Of a stretch of DNA of 64,000 nucleotides, positions 8,583-15,517 are shown in pieces. Position 1 is the first letter of the stretch. Each line of letters begins with the position of its first letter. Source of the stretch: an uncultured Myroides sp. (GTDB taxonomy: Bacteria; Bacteroidota; Bacteroidia; Flavobacteriales; Flavobacteriaceae); contig CAJYTF010000033.1 in NCBI GenBank assembly GCA_913777665.1, positions 27,233 to 91,232 of the forward strand, written 5' to 3'. The position numbers and the translations under genes were made by a program. The notes beneath the pieces are model-generated. The model saw only the letters and a program-made list of their open reading frames with translations, was not told the origin of the DNA and ran no database searches.

Positions 8583-8601
8583 TGCAAATATTAAATTTGC
8601 A
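8583..8601. promoter_or_regulatory. palindrome at the start of the GNAT gene
   Basis: Perfect 7-base arms TGCAAAT and ATTTGCA around ATTAA. The right arm contains a -7-like TAAATTTG (8592-8599) and ends on the first base of the ATG, so binding would affect the divergent crp/fnr and GNAT genes. Confidence 0.45.
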
Positions 8602-9050
8602 TGTTAACATTTAAACAGATAAAAGCAGACGATGTAATTAACATTCGTCATACCGTATTAAAAGAAGGGCAACCCATTGAAGTTTGTCATTTTGAAGGAG
8701 ATTTAGATGAAGGAACCAAGCACTTTGGCGCATTTTTAAATAATGAATTGATAGGTGCGGTAACCATGATGTTAAAAAAAACTAACAATTATAAGGTATA
8801 TCCGGTGTATCGATTAACGGGCTTGTCTATTTTACCGGAACATCAGCACAAAAATATTGGCAAACGCCTGCTACATTTCGCCGAAGAAAACATTTCTCGC
8901 AAAGGATCTGTTATGATTTGGTGTTTTGCTCGTGATTATGCCGTAAATTTTTACAAAAAAAATGGTTATAGGTTAAATGTTCAGCAAGTGGTAATTCCGT
9001 ACATTGGTTCTCACAGAATTATGTTTAAATTTGTAGCGAAAGAAGATTAA
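8601..9050 (+). CDS. GNAT-family N-acetyltransferase
   Basis: A 149-residue protein with the GNAT fold. The acetyl-CoA-binding motif is RLTGLSILPEHQHKNIGKRLLHFAEENI, and the family's terminal strand is at FARDYAVNFYKKNGYRL. It transfers an acetyl group from acetyl-CoA to an amine; the substrate cannot be read from the sequence. It is divergent from a Crp/Fnr regulator and followed 13 bases later by an L,D-transpeptidase gene on the same strand. The ATG is only one base after a TAAATTTG box, so transcription probably starts from an earlier, weaker box near 8574 or the message is almost leaderless. Confidence 0.9.
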   Translation: MLTFKQIKADDVINIRHTVLKEGQPIEVCHFEGDLDEGTKHFGAFLNNELIGAVTMMLKKTNNYKVYPVYRLTGLSILPEHQHKNIGKRLLHFAEENISRKGSVMIWCFARDYAVNFYKKNGYRLNVQQVVIPYIGSHRIMFKFVAKED

Positions 9051-9063
9051 CCGTTTTTATAGA

Positions 9064-10407
9064 ATGAATATTAGAAAAATTATTGTTGGGGCACTTATTT
9101 TTTCTGCATGTACAAGTAACAATTCTAACAAGAATTTATCAAACGCAGAAAAAACAGTAAGGGTTGAGAAGATTATGCTGTTTGGGAAAGATGAAAATGT
9201 GGTACAATTTTATACCGACAATAATTTTGAAACAATTTGGCAAGACAGTTTAAGCAGAAATCAACTGATTTCGGCTATTATTGATAGCAGATACGATGGC
9301 GTTTTGCCCGAAAAATATCCTTTAAAAAAATTAATTGCTGCGCATTTTAACTATAACGTTTTGAGTATTGCTGAACTTCAAAAAGCCGATGTTGCTTTTA
9401 GCGAAAACTTTTTTCGTATTGCAAAACAATTGGCAACAGGTAAGGTAAATCCTAAAAAAATGTATGGCGATTGGGAACCTTACATCCCGGAAAATGATTA
9501 TAAAGCATTATTGAACAAATCGTTGGCAGATCAAAAGGTGTATGATGTTCTAGAAGATATCAAACCTAAAAACGAATTGTACAAGAAATATAAAAAAGCA
9601 TTTGCTAAATATGTACCTGTAATTTCAAAGGATACATTGTCTGCCGAAGGATTACTGCGTAAAAAAGTGTGGGTGAATTTTGAACGAACCAAGTGGTTAG
9701 AACCCGATTTAGGCGAAAATTATGTTTGGATTAATTTGCCGCAATATGATTTACAGGTGGTTGAAAACGGATCGATTACCGATTCGTACAAAGTGATTAT
9801 TGGCAAGAAAGATAGAAGAACACCGATACTTTCATCGGCTTTCAACGGAATCATTGTAAACCCAAAATGGACAGTTCCTCCAACAATTCTTAAGAATGAT
9901 GTAGTGCCAAAAGCATCTGCTAACCGAGGTTATTTCGCATCGAACCGCTTAACTATTTTCGATAAAAAATCAGGGAAACAAGTCAGTCCCGATAATTGGA
10001 ATCCGGCTAATTATTCATCGTATCGTTATGTACAACAAACCGGACGATTAAATTCATTGGGTCAGATAAAATTCGATTTCCCCAACAAACACATGGTTTA
10101 TTTACACGATACCAATAACAGAACACGTTTTGTAGAAAGCAACCGTGCGTTGAGTTCGGGCTGTGTTCGTGTGGAAGATCCTTTTAGACTGGCAGAAAAA
10201 ATATTTAAGATCGAAGGAAAAAATATATCAAAAAGCGAAATTGATACCTTGGCGGTAAAAGAGAAGACTAAAAACTTTAAATTAAACAAAAAAGTAAACG
10301 TCCATCAAGTGTATTTTACAGCCGTAATCAACGATGCCGGCGATGTAAAAATTCTTAACGACGTTTACTCTTTAGATAATAAACTTTATAAAAGATTAAT
10401 TCAATAA
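9064..10407 (+). CDS. YcbB-type L,D-transpeptidase, lipoprotein
   Basis: A 447-residue cell-wall enzyme. A short signal peptide ends in the lipobox IFSAC (Cys17). The middle region resembles the scaffold and substrate-binding part of YcbB. The YkuD catalytic domain is at about 225-385, with YLHDTNNRTRFVESNRALSSGCVRVEDP, which includes the His and the SxGCxR catalytic Cys. The family makes 3-3 cross-links in peptidoglycan or attaches proteins to it. It starts 13 bases after the GNAT gene. Its last 12 bases overlap the end of a convergent second L,D-transpeptidase gene. Confidence 0.92.
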   Translation: MNIRKIIVGALIFSACTSNNSNKNLSNAEKTVRVEKIMLFGKDENVVQFYTDNNFETIWQDSLSRNQLISAIIDSRYDGVLPEKYPLKKLIAAHFNYNVLSIAELQKADVAFSENFFRIAKQLATGKVNPKKMYGDWEPYIPENDYKALLNKSLADQKVYDVLEDIKPKNELYKKYKKAFAKYVPVISKDTLSAEGLLRKKVWVNFERTKWLEPDLGENYVWINLPQYDLQVVENGSITDSYKVIIGKKDRRTPILSSAFNGIIVNPKWTVPPTILKNDVVPKASANRGYFASNRLTIFDKKSGKQVSPDNWNPANYSSYRYVQQTGRLNSLGQIKFDFPNKHMVYLHDTNNRTRFVESNRALSSGCVRVEDPFRLAEKIFKIEGKNISKSEIDTLAVKEKTKNFKLNKKVNVHQVYFTAVINDAGDVKILNDVYSLDNKLYKRLIQ

Positions 10408-11205
10408 ATTAGATGTTGTAAGATAACCTTTTTGGTCTGCATGGTAAATAAACAAACAACTTTCGTTTTTAATAAGGTTAATAATATCATGCGCAACTTC
10501 GTAAGGTAAAGCCGGGCAGCCTAAGCTACGTCCTAAATATCCTTGGTTTTTTCCTAAGTTTTCGTTGGCATAATCGGCAGCATGTATTACAATATCGCGC
10601 TCTCGAGCATTGTTGTTAATACCTGCTTCTAAACCATCTAATCGTAACGATAAACCGTGTTTTCCCATATAGGTTTCGGCAGTGGTATAAAAACCAAGGC
10701 TGCTTTTGTACGATTCGCGTGTGTTAGAAAAATCGTTCGCATATTCCTTTCCGCTGTTTCTACCGTGCGATACTACAGTTTGGTAAAGAATCTCGTGCGA
10801 TTTCATATCAATAACCCACATTCTGCGTTCGGTAGATGATTTGGTAAAATCAATAATTGTAAGGATTTCTTTATTTAGTTTTCCTTGGTCTTTTAGTTTG
10901 TAATAACCTTTAAAAGCCGCTTTAAAGCTTTCCATTTCAGGCTTTTCAAACTTTTTTTCGTCTAAATCTAAATATTCCGATAAAACCAATTTATCAAAAG
11001 CACTTAAATTACTTGTTGTGTTAGATTTTAAATTTGTTTTTGTTACAGCGGCAATTTCTTTCGATTTTATAGTAGAAGATTTTGTAACTACCGTAACTTT
11101 TTTACCATTTCCATTCCCATTGTTATCTCCGTTCGGGTCGTTAATTGTCATTGGTTTGAACGATAATAGACCCACCATCATTATAGGCAATAATTTAAAA
11201 TTCAT
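10396..11205 (-). CDS. YkuD_2-type L,D-transpeptidase catalytic domain protein
   Basis: A 269-residue protein with a signal peptide, then a Gly/Asn/Asp-rich linker (NDPNGDNNGNGNG), and a catalytic domain with IVIHAADY (His) and GRSLGCPALPYE (Cys). This is the second, distinct L,D-transpeptidase subfamily typical of Bacteroidota, predicted to act on peptidoglycan in the periplasm. It is convergent with the YcbB-type gene and overlaps it by 12 bases, so the two ends of transcription interfere. An upstream promoter must lie in the AT-rich gap at 11206-11386. Confidence 0.9.
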   Translation of the reverse strand: MNFKLLPIMMVGLLSFKPMTINDPNGDNNGNGNGKKVTVVTKSSTIKSKEIAAVTKTNLKSNTTSNLSAFDKLVLSEYLDLDEKKFEKPEMESFKAAFKGYYKLKDQGKLNKEILTIIDFTKSSTERRMWVIDMKSHEILYQTVVSHGRNSGKEYANDFSNTRESYKSSLGFYTTAETYMGKHGLSLRLDGLEAGINNNARERDIVIHAADYANENLGKNQGYLGRSLGCPALPYEVAHDIINLIKNESCLFIYHADQKGYLTTSNLLN

Positions 11206-11357
11206 TTGTTCTTATATTAATGTTGTTTAAACTTCTGAACGTAAATATAATAACTTTATTACAAACCAAACCGTTAATTTAATGTTTAATAAACATATTT
11301 AACATTTAATTTTAGTAAAATGTTAAAAAAATAGACCGAAATCTAAAATTCTATGAG

Positions 11358-11365
11358 TAAATTTG
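11358..11365 (+). promoter_or_regulatory. -7 promoter box of gpmI
   Basis: TAAATTTG is a perfect TAnnTTTG. It ends 21 bases before the gpmI ATG, and an in-frame TTG at 11363 lies inside it, which rules that out as the start. Confidence 0.65.
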
Positions 11366-11386
11366 AACCATATTTTTAATCGAAAA

Positions 11387-12904
11387 ATGAACAAAAAAGT
11401 CCTTTTAATGATATTAGATGGATGGGGAAATTCACCCGATCCAAAAGTATCAGCCATAGATCATGCCAACACGCCCTTTATAGATAGTTTATATAAAAAG
11501 TATCCTTTTGCACAGTTACGAACCGATGGTTTAAATGTTGGTTTACCCGAAGGACAAATGGGTAATTCTGAAGTTGGTCACATGAATTTGGGTGCCGGTA
11601 GAATTGTATATCAAGATTTGGCAAAAATTAATCTGGCGGTTCAAAACAAAACATTAAATGTAGAACCTGTTTTGCAAGAAGCGTTTACTTTTGCTAAAGT
11701 TCATAACAAAAAGGTACATTTTTTAGGTTTGGTTTCCGATGGCGGCGTGCATTCACATATTAACCATTTGTGTGGTTTGTTAGATGTTGCTAAGGAATTT
11801 GATTTAAAAAATGTTTTTGTGCATGCGTTTACCGATGGGCGTGATGTAGATCCTAAATCAGGTGCCGATCATATTGCTTCATTGATTAAATACATGGATC
11901 AATCTACAGGAAAATTAGCTTCGGTTATAGGTAGATACTACGCAATGGATCGTGATAAACGTTGGGAGCGCGTTAAAAAAGCCTACGATTTATTGGTTAA
12001 AGGCGTGGGAATGCCGTCGCATAATGCCGTTTTAAGCATTGCCGATAGTTATATAAATGAGGTTACAGACGAGTTTATCGAACCAATTGTAATGATAAAT
12101 GAGGATAATACACCCGTTGCAACAATTGGCGAAGGTGATGTAGTTGTTTTCTTTAACTTTAGAACAGATCGCGGCAGACAGCTAACCGAAGTTTTATCGC
12201 AGGTAAATTTACCCGAATTTGGTATGGAAAAGTTAGATTTGTATTACGTTACTCTTACTAATTACGACGAAAGCTATAACAATGTAAAAGTTGTTTATAA
12301 TAAAGATAATATTACCAATACGTTGGGTGAAGTTTTGGAAAGTGCCGGGAAAAAGCAAATACGCATGGCAGAAACAGAAAAGTATCCTCATGTAACCTTT
12401 TTCTTTTCGGGCGGTCGTGAAGAACCTTTTAACGGGGAATCGCGTATTTTGTGTCCGTCGCCAAAAGTAGCTACGTACGATTTAAAACCTGAAATGAGTG
12501 CTTACGATTTAAAAGATGCATTAATACCCGAATTAAACAAAGCCGAAGCCGATTTTATTGTAATTAACTTTGCAAACGGAGATATGGTTGGACATACAGG
12601 TAGTATGAGTGCAGCAATAAAAGCTTGTGAAACGGTTGATATTTGTACAAACCAAATTGTTGATGCTGCTATTTTAAATAATTTTACAGTTATAATTTTG
12701 GCGGATCACGGTAATTGCGAAACTATGTTTAACGAAGACGGTAGCCCAAATACGGCACACACAACAAACCCTGTACCTGTAATTTTAATAGATAAAGATA
12801 TTAAAGAAATTCATAATGGTGTTTTAGCAGATATAGCTCCAACAGTTTTAAAATTAATGGGTGTTGAACAACCAGATGTTATGACAGCCAAAGCCTTGAT
12901 TTAG
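11387..12904 (+). CDS. gpmI: 2,3-bisphosphoglycerate-independent phosphoglycerate mutase
   Basis: A 505-residue glycolytic enzyme that interconverts 3- and 2-phosphoglycerate, with two metal ions and a phosphoserine intermediate. Asp11 is in ILDGWGNS and the catalytic Ser61 is in GQMGNSEVGHMNLGAGR. Late metal ligands are in ILADHGNCE and NTAHTTNPVP. The length is usual for the family. The ATG at 11387 is chosen because it gives the canonical MNKKVLLMILDGWG start and lies after the promoter box. Single-gene transcript closed by a strong terminator. Confidence 0.97.
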   Translation: MNKKVLLMILDGWGNSPDPKVSAIDHANTPFIDSLYKKYPFAQLRTDGLNVGLPEGQMGNSEVGHMNLGAGRIVYQDLAKINLAVQNKTLNVEPVLQEAFTFAKVHNKKVHFLGLVSDGGVHSHINHLCGLLDVAKEFDLKNVFVHAFTDGRDVDPKSGADHIASLIKYMDQSTGKLASVIGRYYAMDRDKRWERVKKAYDLLVKGVGMPSHNAVLSIADSYINEVTDEFIEPIVMINEDNTPVATIGEGDVVVFFNFRTDRGRQLTEVLSQVNLPEFGMEKLDLYYVTLTNYDESYNNVKVVYNKDNITNTLGEVLESAGKKQIRMAETEKYPHVTFFFSGGREEPFNGESRILCPSPKVATYDLKPEMSAYDLKDALIPELNKAEADFIVINFANGDMVGHTGSMSAAIKACETVDICTNQIVDAAILNNFTVIILADHGNCETMFNEDGSPNTAHTTNPVPVILIDKDIKEIHNGVLADIAPTVLKLMGVEQPDVMTAKALI

Positions 12905-12923
12905 TTATTAAATAGAGTGAATT

Positions 12924-12950
12924 GCCCGAAATTATTTTCGGGCTTTTTTT
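12924..12950 (+). terminator. terminator of gpmI
   Basis: Eight-base arms GCCCGAAA and TTTCGGGC with a TTAT loop, followed by seven T residues. Confidence 0.95.
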
Positions 12951-12980
12951 ATAAAAAACAAAAATTTAATTTATAAACCG

Positions 12981-12988
12981 TAAATTTG
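12981..12988 (+). promoter_or_regulatory. -7 promoter box of map
   Basis: TAAATTTG, followed by the C often seen after this box, 21 bases before the map ATG. The region between it and the gpmI terminator has no other promoter-like element. Confidence 0.65.
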
Positions 12989-13009
12989 CAGTTCAAAACA
13001 ATAAAGTAA

Positions 13010-13831
13010 ATGATTGTAATTAAATCCAAAGAAGAAATAGAAATCATGCGCACGGCTGCGTTGTTGGTTTCTAAAACTTTAGGAATGTTAGCTTCAGAAA
13101 TTAAACCGGGTGTAACCACCTTACATTTAGATAAATTAGCAGAACAATATATTAGAGATCACGGCGGCGTACCAGGCTTTTTAGGTTTGTACGGTTGCCC
13201 GTGTACCTTACTTACAAGTGTTAATGAACAAATTGTTCACGGTTTACCAACAGATAGACCTTTGCAAGATGGCGATGTTGTTTCTTGCGATTTAGGTGCA
13301 ATTGTAAATGAATATTATGGCGATCATTGCTATACTTTTGAAGTTGGTGAAGTTGCTGCCGAAACCAAAAAATTATTACAGGTTACTAAAGAATCTTTAT
13401 ACGTTGGTATTCGCGAATTTAAAGCAGGAAATAGGGTAGAAGATGTAGGTTCTGCTATTCAGCGTTATGCCGAAGGTCACGGATATTCTGTGGTACGTGA
13501 ATTGGTAGGCCACGGATTGGGTAAAAAAATGCACGAAGGTCCGGAAATGCCAAATTATGGTAAAAAAGGTCGCGGAAAATTGTTTCAAGAAGGAATGACC
13601 GTTGCTATTGAACCTATGATTAATATGGGAACTAAAAATATTAAGCAGTTAAAAGACGGTTGGACGATTGTTACACGCGACGGAAAACCAGCTGCACATT
13701 TTGAACATGATGTGGCGTTAGTTGACGGAAAACCTGAACTACTTTCAACATTTGCATATATTTACAAGGCTTTAGGAATTGTATCAAACGAAGAAGATGA
13801 GTTTCGTAAACAGCCTTTAGTTTTATCTTAA
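13010..13831 (+). CDS. map: type I methionine aminopeptidase
   Basis: A 273-residue enzyme that removes the initiator Met from new proteins. All expected residues are present: His77 (EQIVHGLP), metal ligands Asp94 (SCDLGA) and Asp105 (YYGDHC), the His of LVGHGLGKKMHE, the Glu of AIEPM and the Glu of HFEHDVAL. Compared with short type I enzymes it has a small extra C-terminal tail (about 20 residues, SNEEDEFRKQPLVLS), as in other Flavobacteriia. Its stop codon is directly followed by the start of a methyltransferase gene, so the two are one operon. Confidence 0.97.
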   Translation: MIVIKSKEEIEIMRTAALLVSKTLGMLASEIKPGVTTLHLDKLAEQYIRDHGGVPGFLGLYGCPCTLLTSVNEQIVHGLPTDRPLQDGDVVSCDLGAIVNEYYGDHCYTFEVGEVAAETKKLLQVTKESLYVGIREFKAGNRVEDVGSAIQRYAEGHGYSVVRELVGHGLGKKMHEGPEMPNYGKKGRGKLFQEGMTVAIEPMINMGTKNIKQLKDGWTIVTRDGKPAAHFEHDVALVDGKPELLSTFAYIYKALGIVSNEEDEFRKQPLVLS

Positions 13832-14599
13832 ATGATTAAAAAAGTTTTTAAAACGATATTAAATACCATACCTCGCCCCATTTTAATTCGGGCGAGTTAT
13901 TTTGTTCGCCCTGTTTTGGCTTTTGCTTTAAAAGGTAATCGTTTTACAGATCCGATCGACGGAAAATCGTTTAAAACATTTCTTCCTTACGGTTACGGAA
14001 ACCAGCGTAATAATGTTCTTTCTCCAAGCACTTTGTCTTTAGAACGCCATCGTTTATTGTGGTTGTATTTAAAAAATGAAACCGATTTTTTTTCGAAACA
14101 ATTAAAGGTATTGCATTTTGCTCCGGAACAGGCATTTTACAATCGATTTAGAAAGCAAAAGAATCTAAATTATACCACAACCGATTTAGAATCGCCTTTA
14201 GCCGATGTGAAAGCTGATATCTGTAATCTGCCTTTTGAAAGTGATTTGTATGATGTTATTTTGTGCAACCATGTTTTAGAACATATTCCTGATGATACCA
14301 AAGCAATGCAAGAATTGTATCGCGTTTTAAAGCCGGGCGGAATGGCAATTTTACAGATTCCGCAAGATTTATCAAGAGAAAAAACCTTTGAAGATAATTC
14401 TATTATCGATAAAAAAGAGCGTGCAAAAATTTTCGGACAATATGATCACGTTCGGGTTTATGGTCGCGATTACTTTGATAAATTAAGAAGTATTGGTTTT
14501 AAAGTTGATGAGGTAAATTACACTGCAAAATTATCAAAAGAAGAAGTAGAAAAATACTGTTTGGCAAAAGGAGAAATTATTCCGGTTTGTTATAAATAA
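13832..14599 (+). CDS. class I SAM-dependent methyltransferase
   Basis: A 255-residue protein with a Rossmann methyltransferase domain. The SAM-binding region is LKVLHFAPEQAF, the acidic end of strand 2 is TTDLESP, and post-motif I-III segments include DICNLPFESDLYDVILCNHVLEHIPDD and LYRVLKPGGMAILQIPQ. The N-terminal ~90 residues include a Pro/Arg-rich start that may contact the substrate. The substrate is unknown. It begins with no gap after map, so translation is coupled to it; an effect on a small molecule or a protein cannot be told apart. Confidence 0.9.
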   Translation: MIKKVFKTILNTIPRPILIRASYFVRPVLAFALKGNRFTDPIDGKSFKTFLPYGYGNQRNNVLSPSTLSLERHRLLWLYLKNETDFFSKQLKVLHFAPEQAFYNRFRKQKNLNYTTTDLESPLADVKADICNLPFESDLYDVILCNHVLEHIPDDTKAMQELYRVLKPGGMAILQIPQDLSREKTFEDNSIIDKKERAKIFGQYDHVRVYGRDYFDKLRSIGFKVDEVNYTAKLSKEEVEKYCLAKGEIIPVCYK

Positions 14600-14637
14600 A
14601 AATAGAAAGTCCTGATTTTGTCAGGACTTTCTATTTT
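14600..14637. terminator. bidirectional terminator
   Basis: Long, nearly perfect arms (AAATAGAAAGTCCTGA and TCAGGACTTTCTATTT) around a five-base loop. It serves the methyltransferase gene (+) and the YitT gene (-), whose stop codon overlaps the right edge. Confidence 0.92.
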
Positions 14638-15505
14638 AATGTGCATGTTTTTTCTTTAAAATTCCACCTGCAGTTTCTTTAATTGAACTTGAAAAGATAA
14701 ATGCTTTTTGATCGATCTCATGAATGGCATTCTTCAATTTTCTAACTTCTAAACGAGTAACAACCGTATACACAATATCGGTTTCGGTACTTACTTCAAA
14801 ACTATCTTTCATAAAACCGCGTTCGCCTTTGTAAACGGTAATTCCTTTGCTCATTTCTAACACTAAAAAGGCTTTAACTTCTTCGCTTTTCGATGAAATA
14901 ATGGTAACACCCGTGAATTCTTCAAAGCCTTCCACCACATAATCAATCGTTTTCGATGCAACAAAATAAGTAAGCATCGAATAAAAAGCAGCTTCTAGTC
15001 CAAAGAAAATTCCGGCAATTAAAAAGATCAAAATATTAATTCCCAAGATAATCTCGCTCATAGAAAAACCGACTTTTTTTCCAGTGTAAACTGCCAAAAC
15101 TTCAATTCCGTCTAAGGCAATGCCGCTTTTCATACCAAAACCAACGCCTAATCCAATAAAAAATCCACCGAAAACAGAAACGATTAATTTATCGTGCGAA
15201 ACTTCTGGAAACGGAATAAATAGCAAACAAAGACCTAAAATTATTACCGAAATGATCGATTTTATTGCAAAAGATTTACCTATTAATTTTCCACCCAAAA
15301 GCAAAAACGGGATGTTTAAGGCAACAAAAATTAATGCAATATTTATGTGGTATTTTTTGTATAGAAGCAGTGCGATACCAGTTACACCGCCATCGAAAAA
15401 ATGATTGGGAATAAGCAGACTTTTCAATGCGAAACTAATGCAAAGAATTCCCAAAAGCATGAATAGGTAATCTTTAAAACTGTCTTTCGATAAAATTTTG
15501 TCCAT
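14636..15505 (-). CDS. YitT family membrane protein (DUF161 + DUF2179)
   Basis: A 289-residue protein with about five or six membrane helices in residues 10-190, including the family's GG(V/I)TGIALLLYKKYHIN and IALDGIEVLAVY segments. A cytoplasmic DUF2179 domain (about 200-280; GERGFMKDSFEVSTETDIVYTVVTR) follows. The family is widespread and poorly understood; transport or small-molecule sensing has been suggested. It begins 12 bases after the end of the upstream cyclase gene on the same strand, so it is the likely third gene of that operon. A role in the cyclase pathway would be inference only. Confidence 0.9.
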   Translation of the reverse strand: MDKILSKDSFKDYLFMLLGILCISFALKSLLIPNHFFDGGVTGIALLLYKKYHINIALIFVALNIPFLLLGGKLIGKSFAIKSIISVIILGLCLLFIPFPEVSHDKLIVSVFGGFFIGLGVGFGMKSGIALDGIEVLAVYTGKKVGFSMSEIILGINILIFLIAGIFFGLEAAFYSMLTYFVASKTIDYVVEGFEEFTGVTIISSKSEEVKAFLVLEMSKGITVYKGERGFMKDSFEVSTETDIVYTVVTRLEVRKLKNAIHEIDQKAFIFSSSIKETAGGILKKKHAH

Positions 15506-15517
15506 TGGTTTAGGTGG

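Noticed and set aside
11363-11386. A longer gpmI reading frame from a TTG start
   Set aside because: The TTG is inside the -7 box, and the family N-terminus starts at the ATG at 11387.
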